From: Trichostrongylus colubriformis
Taxonomy: Eukaryota > Nematoda > Chromadorea > Rhabditida > Trichostrongylidae
DNA length: 64,000 bases
Direction of reading: 5' to 3'
Assembly (NCBI GenBank): GCA_963978905.1
Contig: OZ022256.1
Location: 33,753,426 to 33,817,425 of the forward strand
Position 1 is the first letter of the stretch, and the number at the start of each line of letters is the position of its first letter. The position numbers were made by a program, and so were the translations under genes. Positions 11,345-26,300 of this stretch are shown piece by piece. The notes under the pieces are model-generated. The model did no database searches and had not been told where the DNA came from. It worked only from the letters and a program-made list of their open reading frames with translations.

Positions 11345-14300
11345 ATGGAGACAGTGACGGTGCGAATGGCAAGAGGCGACCGAAGCACCTCGTGGGGCTT
11401 CGGCGTCACTGAAGCGCCTAATCGCGACGTTATCATTGTGAACGTGAGTTTTCAACTCCTTCAACTCGCTTTGTCAGGCCATACTCGCGTCTCCAGCGTC
11501 TTATTTTCTCAGTCTTCAGAGCAATCACGGTTATCATCAATGTTCCCTGGCCTTCGGAGAGCTTTCAAGTTTGCTTACTCTTAACGTCCTATCAGAAATA
11601 ATCCTCTATGCTTTGATTTATCAAGCAAATGTGGTATAGCGACGTTTACAGATCATTTGAGTAAGTAGGCTGCCCCTTCCTCTTTGAATGCTCATTAAAT
11701 GGGATTGTGCATAAGCTGGTGGCTGCAGTCTTTCAGTTTGGCGGTCCAAGTTCGATTTGAATCAGCCTTCGAACGAAAACGACTAACAGGAATATTAGAA
11801 CTTGAAGCTTTCCGGCAAATTGTCCAGTGTCAACCCAGTGAGATGTTTGATTCCTCCATTTTTATATCCATGCAGATGCTTGCTCTGCCTTGACTAATCA
11901 CTCCTTCAACCGTGTCCAGCGTCGATCCATCATAGGTGGAAGCTGCTATAATCTTTGCAGAGCTGTGTTGTATCGCCCTTTGTATCGACCTTGTAGAACT
12001 TCTGATGCTTTTAATTGTTCACTAGGCAAGGCGTCTTTCAATGCCAATTTGATTCTCGACGATGGTCGACAAGGTGTTGATCACCGAAAAAACTTGAGCA
12101 TGACCTGAGCGTTAGGCTGTCTGCAATAACTATTATAAGAGTAAAGAAGTGAGCATACGCGTTTGCGGGTGTTTTCGTGTGCTCACACGAACACCAACTC
12201 GAGAACATTTCTCCCACTCATGCGTCTAAAGGGTATAACGTAAGTCAAGAAACCTTTGAGGATGGAACCGTAATCGAACACAAATCCAAATACCATTATC
12301 GATCGTCCACTGTTGAATAATCTTTATAGGAAAATAGGGAACTGAAAGAGGGAAGGTGTGTGTAGCGTAGTGAGGTAAAGTTTTTGTACACGCTGCGTCG
12401 CGCACAATAACACAGCAACACCACTACCATTTCAGCTATTTCCTCAAAAAATATGAAAATACTCTCCCAAACTCAGAGAAATTCTTATGATGATAAGGGC
12501 TTGTGCTGGCTTTCTAGCGTGGCTGCCACCGTGTAATGATCATCTTCATTGGGATACGCTCTATAGGCATCGGAAAGGAAAACACATGGAAATCCACTTT
12601 TCATAGACGCTTGTATGCGTGCAGGTTCTCACTTTTTTCATTGATAGTACTCCACGTGAATTTTGCTCTTCTTAAATAGCAGTCAGTCAGAAGTGGTGGA
12701 TTGGAACAGGGTCGGCCTCCATTCTTTCAAGCCAATGTCCCCTTACTGTCGATATTCTGAAATGGATTTCTGGAGCCATTAATCTGGGTGATATCGTTAG
12801 TAGTGTGGCGATGGGGCCACCGTCAGAAGGTCCAATTCAGGCGAGGATCCATACGAATGGGGCTGTATTTTGTTCGGTTGGACAGAAACCCCGTGGATTA
12901 TGCTCTGAGGTAGTAAGTATAGGCACAACATCATTTATTTATGACCAGTTTTAGCTACGCGATGTACCTGCGGGATCACGGCACTGGTGAACCGTGACCT
13001 AAGCGTAAGGCACTCTGAAGGAGTGTCTCAGTGGTCTCTTAGCAGAGATAGCGTAGAACTATTTTATTGACTTCCAAGCGTAGAACTATTTTATTGACTT
13101 CCACTTGTGCGAGGGGACTCATTCATTATATATTTATAATAGTTACAGCTATTGAAGTTCAGCGACGAATCCCTCAATGAAACGGCCCATTGTTTCTTGC
13201 CTTCTGCGCATAATGTGATGAATGGTATATTGTGACTTGTTCGAAGTCGTGCAAGGCAATAAAAGTTGGTCCATTCACTCAGTTTCTCACAGATGACCCG
13301 TTCGACTCTAACCGTATTACTCCTTAACAACCTTCGTGTCCCCGCACTATCGTACTCTGCTGACAGCTAGTGTGGCGTCAGCTCACCATGGAATGGCTAC
13401 GAGCTTGCTGAGTCGATGTCTATAAGGCAGTAAGTGTTATCACTGATAACATGGCCCTAAGTTGATAGCTGAAGAGTTTTAGTTTCTTGATAGTTAGTTT
13501 TTGATAGTTTTCCCCTTATCAAGTGGTCGATTTCCTCTATCGTCCCCTATCACAACCACTCATTTGCGCACGGATGGCATACAGACCGACAAACAAACCG
13601 ACACACAAAGCATGCGTTTCACATAATGGTGAGGTACATCTCCCCTTCACTTCCACCAAAGCGGATCGAGTTTTGCAGGAGAGTAGTAGGTGTGGGGGCG
13701 TTGTGTACACTACTTTTGAGGGTGAAAAATGGGACTTTTCCCGCTACGATGGATGGGTCAAACCAATAAGAGAAAAACCCAGAAAACAAACTTTGCAAAC
13801 ATATCTCCATGACCCCCCACTAAAATTATGTATGATGATTGATGGCCGGAGTAGTACCATGTGCGTGTGGCTGGACCTCCCCTGTGGTTACGACGACAAC
13901 ATGTCTATTTATATTACGTACTGTTGAATGCACGGAGCGCCTGTTGTAGTGGTGTAAGCATTTTTTCGCAACGGGCGAAAACCTCACCTCCTCCGTAACA
14001 TTCCACTTTAATGAGCAACTTCAACGAAAACGGAAGCGGAAAAGAAATGCAGTCATTTCGACCTTTCGGATAGGTTCTTCCTCGAGATGCTGTGCTGTGG
14101 ACAATCGAGAAATCTGGTGCGATACTACGACTCCGTGAAAAAGAATATTTCTCGAAGACTCTGTGCTCAAGCCTCTGATTTCTTATGTTCTTAAGAAGTG
14201 CGTTGAATGGACACCACGATGAGTTCCTATCAAACATTTTCCTAATGCTGTCTGCCATATCACACCCTTCGCCTTGTTCTCAAAGCTCAGCTATGTCCAT

Positions 14301-17300
14301 CTGAAACAAAACCATTCTCGGAACATACAACCATGTATTCATGTATGCCCCGACGTAAGAAGTAGGCCTGAAAGGGCAAATTTTGTTGTAAAGCATATCA
14401 ATTCCTATAGGCTGGCAGGAAAGTTTCGTATTTTAGACTGCATGTATATTCGAAATCCGAAAGCGTCTCACTGATAGTACTAGCAATAATACCCAAGATT
14501 TTCCCCCTTGTTACCATCATACTCACTCATTCGGTCTTCGTTAAATGGGGACGTTTCCGTTCGTAAGCCATGCAACATTTTTCACTTTTCTTTTCTACCT
14601 TATGGTTTGAAAATGAAAGCTACCATGACTGAATGGAAGAAACTTCCGTGGACGATGCTCCGTGATAGAGGATAACCTTAATTGATATCAATGCGCCGAG
14701 GCTGGAGGCGAAGTAAGGTCTTCAATGCCCATCTTGGGCGATGTACATGCGCTGACTGACTCATGGGAAAATTCTGTACAGGGGCACCCTTGGCCTCGCT
14801 AACAGTCACCTCATGCTGCATGAGGGAAATCTGCGATTGGGAGGGGAATGCATTTTCAGTTTTCAACATGACAATGCCTAAATGACAGAAATCAGAAGCA
14901 CAAACCGATATGTCCAGTGCCCTTGAAGAGAACGGATCGCGGAGCACGCCGGGATATTTTCGGTTGCAAGGTATGAACGGAGAATCATTAACAGATGGAT
15001 AGATAAATGTTACTTTGTTGTACAGAGAGCTGAAAAATTGATATGAAAGGGGCGACGAAGAAGTGAATGTGCAGATCTGTTAGGGAGAACCGGTGAAAGC
15101 TGTGGACCTTGAGATGAAGCGAGAGAGGAGGTCGGCAGTGGGGGAGGGGGGGGGGCTCACTGAAGAAGCTACAGCACATGATTGAGGAGGTGCACAAGAA
15201 ATGTGCCACAATGAAGTCCCCCACGGGCTCACTGCTTACATTTGGACAGTGCTGACAGGAATAGTGTCATTCAGGACAGGCGAGGTTTGGGAAAGTCGTA
15301 AGGGAAAGCAGCTAGATACGTGCGACTACAAGAGAGTTTGGAAAGGTGCGAAGTATTTGGGAGTGATGCGAGTTCAAAGGTGTGAAAGGTCAGTCTCGAC
15401 TCGAACTCGTATCCCAAAGCGACCAACGGCTCTTCTGCAGCACTGCTCTTGATCGAGTAAGTTCAAGACGCACCAGTGTCGAATTCGCACTGACATTTAA
15501 CTTCTTTGCTCCAACCTGCGTCGTGGAAGGGCTGCATCCATGAGAATCCTGGCGATGGGAAGAGTCATCACCAACAGTGACTGGTTTACTTGATCTCCTG
15601 CGTCTCTATGACATAAGATAATCTACTTTGAGATTTTTTTCCACTAATCTAACATTGTCGACCTGTGTTAGATTTGACAGCCTGCTACGATCGCCCAGCG
15701 CAATGATATGCTCAAGTATCAGTTTGATATTTCCTTTGATCTTTTGTAATTCCTCCTCTTTTAAAGCTTTCTGAAGAAAGAGTCAGTTGTGGGGATCCAG
15801 CTATCGAACTTCTTCAACTGCCCACCCAATGCGTAACTTCGTTACAAATGGATCTTCTCTTCCAGTCCTTTTTGTCAAGTTGTTAAACCGCAAAATTGAA
15901 AGGTTCTGAGGTGTCCTTGATTATTTTTAACTTTGTAGACGATTCCTGTTTTTCTGGGACTCAGAAAAACAGCACGTCTAGCTGCAGCCTGCTCTGTGTT
16001 TATCACTTGTCGGTGGGCCGTAACTAATGACTGGTGCGTGGGTTAGACATCAAACCAGCTCTCCTCCCAGTTCTCAAGAAGCTCATTTTTATATTTGCAC
16101 TATTTTCGAACTTACTAAGGAAAGTTCAGTACACTCCATGAACAGAGAATAACATGAAAGGGATCCTTCAACATCAAATGATAGTTTACCGTTCTCACGC
16201 CCTTTCCCACCAAATGAGAAATAACTCAAGTTATGCGATCTACCAAACCAGTATGATAGATTCATAGATATTTGGAGTTCATTAATAAATACCAGAATCA
16301 TGCTGATCACTGCTGAATTCGGATGAACCAGCATGTTCAAAAATTTTTTCCGCGAAATGCTCTATTATTCTGAACAAACTTTTCGAGTTTGTTTTTCTTA
16401 TGAAACCTTTCTTCCTGAACAATCATGCATTGACTTAGTCCCTCCTTGCTGTAGATGACGCTGAGCTGGAGGATATGACGGACTTGCTCATTACGATGCG
16501 GTGATTTGTGAACCACATAGACTTGATTCCCGATAAACGGCGAAGTACAAGGGGAAAAGTTCCGAATACAGCGGGTATGCGGCCTCCTTTCAAGTGCTGA
16601 CGGCCACAGTTAAGAGCTTGTGAACAAGGGCGCCGGCCCGCGTCTACGAACACCAGACGGCCACAGCAATAGCGGCGTTGCCTGGGGGCGAAGAGCGGCG
16701 TTGCATGGCGAGTGTAACAACGAGGGCAGAGTCGTGAAAGATCATGAGCCGGCAGTACATCGTAAACCCATCACCAGGGGTAATATGTACAATTAGCATG
16801 AGCGGAGAATTTTCGCGACTGCTCAGAGCATTACTCCAGTAAAACCTCACTGGTGAAGGTAACCCAGTAGAGCGAGTTCCCGACGCAGATGGATTGCATC
16901 GGCTTCTTGGATGAGGATAAGACTTTGCTATTGGTCACTGTTATCCTTTGGATGGAAAGATAGCTTTTGGACAATATGGAGAGAATCTAGTCATCCCTGG
17001 GTAAAAAGTGGCTTCCGTCATCCAGTGTCTTTAAAATGTCAATCATAAATCTGAAAGCTCTGGTTGTTGCCCCTCCTGCTCTCTTCTTACAGACCGCATT
17101 GTCAGAAAAAGCACTCAAATCAGGAAACTTAAAGTAGGTGCAGCGTGAGAACGTGATGACTTTTAGGTCATCTAGAGGATGAACTTTTGCAATGTATAAA
17201 AAAGGATTATGAATTGCATCCTGGATAAAAAAACCTATTACTACATATTACAGGCATTAGTATGAGTGTACTGAAATCTACAGAACCGTGATCATTGAAG

Positions 17301-20300
17301 GATTTGAAATCAGTTTGTCATGTTGTACGTGACTTGACACATGTCAGCATACTGAAGACCTTAGAATGGTCATCAATGGCACTTTTCTGGGATTTTTCTC
17401 CTGATTTTCTTCTGCTATTGTTCCTCTGATGCGAACCGCAGGAGATTGGACCGGTTCCTCTCAATCGATTTAATTGAAATCTTTACAAGTTCTGCTTGCT
17501 TGGATCCCTTCAAATCAGCTGCGAGCAGCTATAGTGCACAGAGCCTTCATTTGTGGCGATGCAGTGTCCGGATCTGGTCCCGTTCGAGCGGATACACCCC
17601 TGCTTTTCGCAAAGTCGATATCAGAATTACGTGAGAGTGTGAGAAAAATGATATAAGCGCTAACTGGCACTCGTGGGACAATTTGTGCTCCAGCAGTGAA
17701 AGTTTTTTTTTGAAGTAAAGGGATTAAGGTTCAAATGAAGGAGGGAGTGGGGTCAAGGTGCAATGGGTCAATATTATGTTTTGGAAATTCTAGCATGTTG
17801 GACAACGAATATGCTTCGAACCACTTCTCTTCGAAATTTCTCATGCATTCGCGGAGTGAAGTGCGAGGTTAATCCCAACTCTGTACGTCGATCAATACGG
17901 GGCTTCAGAGCTGAATCGTATCAGATAATCAGATCATTTGCTATGGCGAGAAGAGGAACAGCAGCACAGAGCATCCTACAGAGATTTTGTAAAAGTTAGA
18001 TATGGTTGATGCTGAATCAATCGATATATTTCAATATTTCGACTGGTCTTGTTAAGCCCTATCATGTTTAAAAAAAGCTGACATGACAGCTAGCTGCACT
18101 AGAGTGATTCGACAAGCACTACTTTTTGGTTTCATTCAATCTGGCTAGCTGGGACCTGCAGTCAATAGTTTCTCAGTATCTTCAGTATTCACCCTATCGA
18201 TCTATAAATTTTTCCTCTCTGGCCCATTTTTTTGGTTCTTCTTTGCCTGTAGCATGTGTGCCGTACACCGGCTACATGAACTACGGCGCATAGGAACTTC
18301 TGCAATTTCATTAATTCATGTCATTTTACCGTTGCTCCTTTCACGAACCAAAACCAATGCTTTTCGAGCGGTGTCCTATCCTGCACACCACCGACGCCGT
18401 TGTTCGGCTTCGTTGAGTTTTCACATGTATACAGGGGTGCCAAAAAAGTAGTTTTTGTCCTCTACCTTCAATCCCACATTAGTCCAGCTTCGGCAAATTC
18501 CGGCCAGGTATTTCCATCTCTAAAGTAAAGAGCAGACCACACTTCATCACTGAGCTCCGTAAAAGCCTTCTGCACGAGCAGGAACGGTTGCTTGTTCCGA
18601 GTGAACAAGATGTGTCACCTCAGATGGGCAAAATCCGAAATATCGTCGCCCTCGTTCACAACCTTGTTCAGGTCCGTTCACTCTGGGCACCTAATGGGAT
18701 TCATATTGGGTGGTGTTCTTGAACCTTTCGTTTTCGGTTTTACAGCGTCCCTCCTTTTCAAGAACCGGAACGTGCCGTTCCCACTGAAACCTCTCCAGAG
18801 GCAGGTTTCTGGCATGAAAAATGTTACTCCGGATCATCGAAGCGTTGTCCGAGTAGCAAGGGCTCTGTGACTTCCATGAACCGAAAGACAAATCCTTAGG
18901 AAGCTTCCAACAAAAGTCTCACCACGGAACCTGGCTTCACTGTTTTAAGGGGACCTTTATACCGTGGGTGCTCTGAAGCCCGACTGCGCCGCTTGAATGC
19001 TCCATACTTTTATGAAAATGAAACTAGTGAGTCTCAGCTTGTTCCTGCTTCTAAAAGAACATTTCGGGAATATTTTGGCCCAATACTTTCATCTCTTTCG
19101 TTTCCCTATGTTTTGCATAATAAGCGGATATGGGCCGTGAGCAAAATTACTTTTTTTGGCACCTCCTGTAGTTATCAAGGCATCTCGAAGATGCTGCTGC
19201 TAGTGAGTGCACTGCTCAAAAGAATGGTCTCAAATCCAAAGTATACCTGAGAAATGCTGTGTGCGTGTAGTTCGTCAGCACCCTCGAGCTGCCTCGTTAT
19301 CTCTGTGAATATATCGTGGGTGTCCGAAACAGATCATCATTGATTACTCGAGCATGATTCTCAGTTGGTACCAAATTACATAATTTCAGGTCGTTGGCGG
19401 TTCATTGGCGGATCGCGCTGGCCTTCGGGACGGAGATATCATCGATCGGCTAGAGGGGCTTGGAAATCTCGACATCAACGCGGTTGATCGTCTACTCGTC
19501 ACCTCACGTGACAAAATCGAGCTCGTTGTCCACAGGTACAACCATGTTTCATGCAATGCAGTACCGAGTTTTTGAACCATTTTTGCGTAATTTATGAAAG
19601 CGTTCCGCAAAATAAGGCCCATTCCAATGAGCACACAGTCCATTTCACAGCGCTGGATGGGGCGTGGCCTGAGTGGCGAGAGTCAGAGTGTATGGCGAGA
19701 GTGAGAGTGTTTGGCGGAGTGAGAGAGTTTGATACACTCCTACCCAAGTCCGTAGGCCACGCCCTACAAACACTCCGGGATGGACTGCTGAAATAATGGA
19801 GCAAAGATTATACTTCGAGCATAACGTTCGTCCTTGAACTGGACCTGGACGCCTTTATACTGACTCAAGAAAACAGAGACGCAGATCTGCGTTGCCTAAT
19901 ACGAAAGTTTGGTGCATAAACCAGCTTCTCTGTGCCAGCATCGGAGACGGCAGTGAAAATCAGCAGGTTATAGGCCAGGCGAGTGCCGTGCAGGAGAATT
20001 CACTTTTTCTTACTACTCAATGTTTGAAATTGTCGCACGCCATCATGGGTGTCTTATCCCAAACTAATATCGCTTGGATCACAGTCTCAAGGGTTTCCAA
20101 GTAATTTTCGAAACTATGGAGAACATTGAGTTTGGCATTTCCATGAAATTGTATTCACCCTTCAATTTTTACCATCGATCCTTCACTTGACATGCACAAT
20201 TCACTGACTATCCAATGTATAAGGGATCGCAACTCCTCACCGTTACGAAACGGCTGGTAAGGTATTCTTCACATTTCCATGAATTGCCCTTTGGAAGCCT

Positions 20301-23300
20301 GACCGCAATAATAAGGCAAAGATATAATATAATGACTATTATTCGAAATAGTGAAGGAGAGCAATATTATCTTGGGCATTGTCAGTCTCACGGTAAGTAT
20401 GACATGTCCACCAGCTTGCTAAGCCTCAAGTAACTGCTTCGTCACCTGCAACATACATGAACATGACTAACTACATATGATTAATGACTACCTAACTTTC
20501 TGAGTAGATTCCTAACATCCGATTTGGTCTGGCTTATCATTTAGAACAGTCTGAATAAAATCTTGTAACACATCGATAAATGGGTTGCCTTCGAAAATAC
20601 TTACTACGCAGAACACTTCAAACACTTGTAGGTGGTACTTCATACGATTATTTACAAATTCCTCCACTTATTTTTTTTCTGTAAATGTTTTCTCAACAGC
20701 CAATACATTGCCCATTTCGTGGGACTGATTTATGCATCAATGGAACGACTGGGTGAACAATTAATCTTCCAAAAAAAAACCACCCCCGACGCTTCCACCT
20801 GACATGCAGTGCAGTATCAGAGTTGAACTACCTGACTGAAGGCATTATCACGAAATGCATGCCCTGGTTGCCCTCATATAAATTCGGTGATATGTGCTTC
20901 ATGTTAACGACTCACACGAAAACAATTCTGAAAGCTGCTAATTATTCTCAGCTGTTTGATGTTCATTCACTAGCACAAAACTAATTTGGGTTCTAGGGGA
21001 GGTGGGTAAGGGTGATTGGCCAGAAACGATTCTGCACGGGCACTGAGTGCCTTCGCGACATCGAGTATCCCCCATCAAAAACCGTAAAAACGAAAAATTC
21101 GCTTTTTTGGCATCAACTGTATAAGATACGAAACACCGAAAATCGGTATCTCACATGAATTTCCGCCGTGCGGAATCCGCATTTGTTATCTGCGGGAATT
21201 TTTCAGGTTATGATTTTTATATACCATGCTAGTAGATTTTCATAGCATTGATACTGATATTTTTAAGTTCGAAACCAATTTTTTTTGAAACCGTATATTC
21301 GCTTACTCGTATCACGTGAAACATAATTAGGCAGCCAAATCGTGGGCGGATTTCCATTGATGGTTTTCTTTCCCGCAGTCTACATATTTGCAGTGAGGTT
21401 CTTTTGAATGGTAAACATTCTTGATGGTAAAGATCCATATGATAAATTACCGCATCATTTTACATACATAGTGCTTAACCCGACCAACATTACTGACATG
21501 TGAAAGGAGACAAACCTATCTCTTATCCACAATCAGAGGGAGGGAATTAGGGTAGGGCGAAAAGCCAGTGTATGCAGGAAGAAATCCGAATGATATGTCA
21601 GGCCTAAACGAATCCAGTCAAGAAGAATACAAAGGGGATAACAGGGTGAAAGGGGTTTAAAAGAAAAAATAGGAAAGCGGCTGGAGCATAGAAGCAAAGG
21701 AATAGAAATAAAACATATTTCGAAAGCATAGAAAAGAATGGCAGCGAGATAAGTGGGTCAGTGACAAGCAATGGAGGGTACGTGAGAGAGATTGGGATGA
21801 AAATGAATTTTCAGACGTGGAAACAAAACAAAACACATAAGGGTACATGATCAAACAACCAAAGAGATTCTGGAAGAATAGAAGAGCGTGAAAAACAAAA
21901 GGGGAATTGAATACATGAACAACAACTGTATCATCTGGAAGCACCACTTTGACGAATGTGCTGAATTACTTACGCTCTTTTTTTTTCTTTTTTAAACCCC
22001 ATACCCCAGGCTTTCCGTCCTCAGTCCTCCACCTTTTTGAACAATCGTGCCATGGATCGAGTGCCTTTGCTGGGTAGTTTACATCATACTATTTCTGTGG
22101 CCACCACAGCGCACGGAAAGGGAGGATCGGTTGGACCCCTGCTGTATGTGCATCGTAAACACGTACTATATCTCATCGCACGATCTCAGCGATGCTGGTT
22201 CAGAAACGGAAACTAACGCCGGAATTATCTCGGCTGTAGCATGTACATCTGATATACTATAGCTTCATATGACCGTTAGCGGAGCGTTTGGAATTCCAAC
22301 ATGACTCACGCAAAGAGACCCAAAGGCGCAGGAGGTCGCAGACTACTGGTAGCGGGCGCTGTCACTGTAAGCCTACAAATTAGAATAGAATTCCGCGTAC
22401 CAGCTAACAAAGCAGCTGTAAGCAGTCAGCTAGTAGTAAGGATGATTCATGGCATAGCACAAAATTTGTGGGATCGGGGATGAAATAAATATAAACGTAA
22501 ACATTGTAAAGACCGAAAACGCTTCACTGCTTCAGTTAGCTGGATCAGGGTTTAGTCGTCTTTCTCGCTCCTGGAATTTGAGCACTATGAAAAATAAAGC
22601 TGAAGAGCTCTCCAAGGGGGGCGGGAGGGGGGGGGGGTGACATTTTCCGCGTATGGATTCTTTTTATGCACCAAGGGAAAAATCTACTACTGATAGGATA
22701 AGGCCAAAGGATGATGTGTTGCATTAGACAATCCCCAGTTGGGATGTGGCACGCGTTCTAGTTCCATTCAGAGTCGCAGCAGCAGGTAAGTGCGATTTAT
22801 ACAATGACTTGCTGATGTCAGCCGATGTACAAGTCAGTGATTTCATGCTCTCAGACGAGTCTGGTACCAATTACCGACCCCAGAGGGATGGAAGGCTTGG
22901 TTGGCCTGGGCAGGCGTTGATGCGGGATTTGATCCAGAGTTGATTGAATAGACCTTTGTTTTATTAGCAACCATTAGCAAACTTCTATCTGCCATTGAAA
23001 ATAGTCGTGGAGTTTAGTTTCTTGATGAGTACCATAGAGGGTGCCTCTCATAAACTGTCAACCTTCTCCGCCTCCTATAGTTGCTCAGATCTACTTGAGT
23101 TTTCCAAAAGTTCACTTTCTCCCAGCTCCTTTCACTTATGATCACATCGCGCTTTCTCCCGAGATCACATATTGTGAACTAGGACGATAACACGATCGGC
23201 CCGCGTCAGATTTCTGCATCGCCCTTTCCCCTGTTCCCTCCCCCGTCATCATCAGGCCGCCATCAAACCGAACACCAATATGGTGTACACTACAGCAGCG

Positions 23301-26300
23301 CCCAAACCATGGTGAGTTCCCCAAGATCACTTACTATATGCAATCAATATTTTATCTTCATGTAAGTACTGCGCTTTCTTCTTTTGTTCTTGAAGAGCAT
23401 TTTTTCAAGTTCCCCACCTGAAAATAAAGAACTGACTTATGTTTTCACTTTTTTGACTCTCGAACTGACCGGAAAAAACCAACCTTCTGTGAACGTGCAC
23501 CAACTGATCAATTTTCACTGACCATCTCCCATAGTCCTTTAACTGGAGCTACTCTGAGAATCTTCATCTCTACCTTGAGATCACGTGGAGCAAAACACTG
23601 AGTGATGAATAAGAAGTGCTGACTCATTCCACCTGAGCCCACTATCATTACCATTATTGCAGTCCTGATAAGGCTGTTGATGGAATTTTGCTGAATCACG
23701 ATTTCATCCGAGTTTTTAATCGCTTCGGAGTCCCTTGACTGTTTCGTTTCTTTAAAAGCAGCACAAACTAAAGCTCCGATGGATGGAGAATAATTATCGC
23801 AATCAGTTATGTGTGATTATACTCGAACGTCTCTTTCCATTCCGGCAAAGGCTATGAACCGGCTTGTTTTTTTTTGATTTTCTTTGTCGCCCTACACACA
23901 ACAGCTGCCACTTGTTTTAACAATGCCGGCCACTGTCGTTAACAGAGCCCGTCTCCTTTCAGAGTCAACAGCGAGAAGGAGGTCTTCCTTCTCAGGTTCT
24001 TGATTGTTCCATTCTGTTTTTCTTCACTTTCGTACTATTAAGTCGTAGGGGTAGTTCTGACCGCTTTCGCGCCTTCTCGAAAGGAATCTAAATTTTGGTG
24101 CGCATTGAATTAGATCAATTGATTTGTTGTGCTCTAGGCGGGGAGAAAGTTACTTTTTGAGATACTCCATCCATCTTCAACAGACATCCGTAATTAGATG
24201 TCTGTTGAAGAACTCCAAAAACTTTTCCCAAACCCGATTCACACGTCTAGAAGTTGATGAGAAGTTGATGATCACGGTGTGGTGGTCTTTCCAGGGCTTG
24301 ATCCACTATTCTCTCCTCCCACCAGGTCAAAGCATTGCCGCCCAGTGCTATTGTGAGTAGCTTCACGAAATGCACATGAAATTGAAGAAAGTGCAGCTGG
24401 CACTCGTCAATCGTCATGATCTCTTGCTTTTGCTCGTCAATGCGCATCTACAAAAATTGAACGAATTGCAAATCGAATCTCTCTCTCATCCACCATATTC
24501 GCCAGACCAGGCACCAACTGACTATTACTTTTTTTCAAACAGCAAGAGAGTTTCTCAGGGAGCAAGGTGATCACCAATCAAGACGATGTGGAATCCGCTC
24601 TCCATGAATTCTTGCAATCTAGATCACTAGACTCACATGAAAATGGGATAATTGAGCTAATTTCACGTTGGCAGAAATGTGTTGAGTCGAATGGGACTTA
24701 TTTTGAATAAAACGATGCATTTTGAGCTGAGTTATGATCTTTTGAATCTTTGCTGCGAAAGCGGCCAGAACTTTCCTTACAACCTAATAGTAAGCATCTG
24801 GACTTTAGTATTCAATGTTCTTTCAATATTCGACCCTGACTACCCACCTCACTGCCTCCAAAGTGTAGAATCCCTCAGCATGTGTACTAGAGCTGATTCA
24901 GTCATCGTCCCTTCGGCATCTCATCTCTCTCGTACAGTAGCCCATGAGGAAAACGAACGCAAGCAAGAATTGAGCCGTACTTGCTCATCAGTTGAGTGTT
25001 CAGAAATTATACTATCGTCAGCCACACCCATTCCATATCTCGAATCGGTCTCTGCAGGTCTTGTCTACTAGATGGTTTTGGGCTGCCGGAGCAGAAATGA
25101 ATAATGCGTGTTACTACAAGGATGCTGAGTTAAGGGAAAAAGCTTCGATGAAGGACGGGACTCGAACCAGCACTCCATGCTTTCCGGGCATATGTGCTAA
25201 TAATGCGTGTTTCACAACGGTCCATAGTTATTTTCTGAGAGCTCTTCACAAGTAGAAAGGCCTATGGCGGCAGCGTTTTCAGATCCGCTCACCTAGTTGC
25301 CTGTGGTATTAATTGATATACAACTCATAAAAACCGACAAAATAAACCCACTCTTGCAGCTAGATCAATGTCGAATGACAATTACCGGACCTCGGAACTA
25401 AGACATTTTATGCTGTGTTGTTATACTCGTTGTTGGTGCTACATTGTCCCCAGCGTTTCAGGAGTCCGTTGGGTGGGCAAACGCGAGTTTGGCGTCCTGA
25501 GGTCACCGAGCAGCGCCACATCGAAGATCGACCGTATCGAGTCTCCCTGGAGCACAACAGCGACGTGAGTCGCTGTTCCTTCTTTGTTTTTGCCCATTAT
25601 GAACCTTTTTGATGGCCTGTCAGTAGCCCTGCTTTATGATGCTTCTACGGGGAGGCTGTCATGGGCATTAGGAGGTTTGCTACCTTTTGACACATGCGAT
25701 TATCGATCGGGAAACATGAACCAGTGTGATTCAGTGAATGTGAAGTAGGCACGGTGAAAGTGATTTTAAGCGGATTAAAATGATATGGCACACCAACGAC
25801 TAGCGCGTTCACTTCCCCGTGAAGCATCTGGAAGTGAGCAGGAACCATCCTGGGAGAACGTGGCGAGAGGGGCTTTCCTGAAGTTGGTGGTGATGTTCTT
25901 AAAAAATTGTCCTAAAGGAAGACAGAAACGTGAATACGGGTTACTGGGGACGCACTTAATTGAACCCATGGAGGTTCCTGGAGGTTACTGTAGCTGAAGA
26001 TGTGGCACTCTGTAGCATTTATAGTCTTTCCAAGCCATCCACGTGCTTTCCGTGTTTTTTCCTGCCACAGCTGCGCGAAGTCGCGGACATGGCTCGGCCG
26101 CACCGGATCCAGTCATCATTCTTTTTTTACGCAACTTCCACGTTTTTGATTGTAAATCGCACCAACCGCGGTCAGCGGGTGTGTACCCTTATGTCAGGAT
26201 TTCGCACCGCGGTATGTCGCAAACGAAGCAATGCGGACGAGCTAAAGGCGCCATGTTGTGGGGTCTCGAAGCGATTACAAGTCAACTGCGTATCGCGCCC

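Larger units (their letters stand above)
11444..19389. other. alp-1 intron 1 (7,946 nt)
   Basis: It contains a tandem 27 bp duplication at about 13050-13105, a G-run at about 15138-15156 and a Tc1-type element at 18432-19168. Open frames such as 13523-13927 (+) and 13914-14258 (-) are single, motif-free and not called. Confidence 0.7.
11345..19535 (+). other. PDZ domain, split over exons 1 and 2
   Basis: Exon 1 (33 codons, phase 0) gives METVTVRMARGDRSTSWGFG and more; exon 2 gives VVGGSLADRAGLRDGDIIDR through IELVVHR. The Gly-Phe-Gly loop and the GDIID core are typical of PDZ. The loop helix that reads HEEA in many PDZ domains reads NAVDRLL here. The domain is interrupted by a 7.9 kb intron. 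Confidence 0.9.
19536..25461. other. alp-1 intron 2 (5,926 nt)
   Basis: It contains a GC-rich inverted repeat at about 19661-19775 (GGGCGTGGCCT against AGGCCACGCCC), a G-tract at 22612-22638, a mariner remnant at 24038-24787 and a SINE-like piece at 25120-25205. I see no gene. Confidence 0.7.

Noticed and set aside
13523..14258. 134-codon + and 114-codon - frames in alp-1 intron 1
   Set aside because: They overlap each other at one end and have no acceptor or donor that links them to another exon.
25415..25461. Earlier acceptor (CCCCAG at about 25453) for alp-1 exon 3
   Set aside because: It would enter in phase 0, while exon 2 leaves in phase 2. TTTCAG at 25461 fits the phase and the family sequence.
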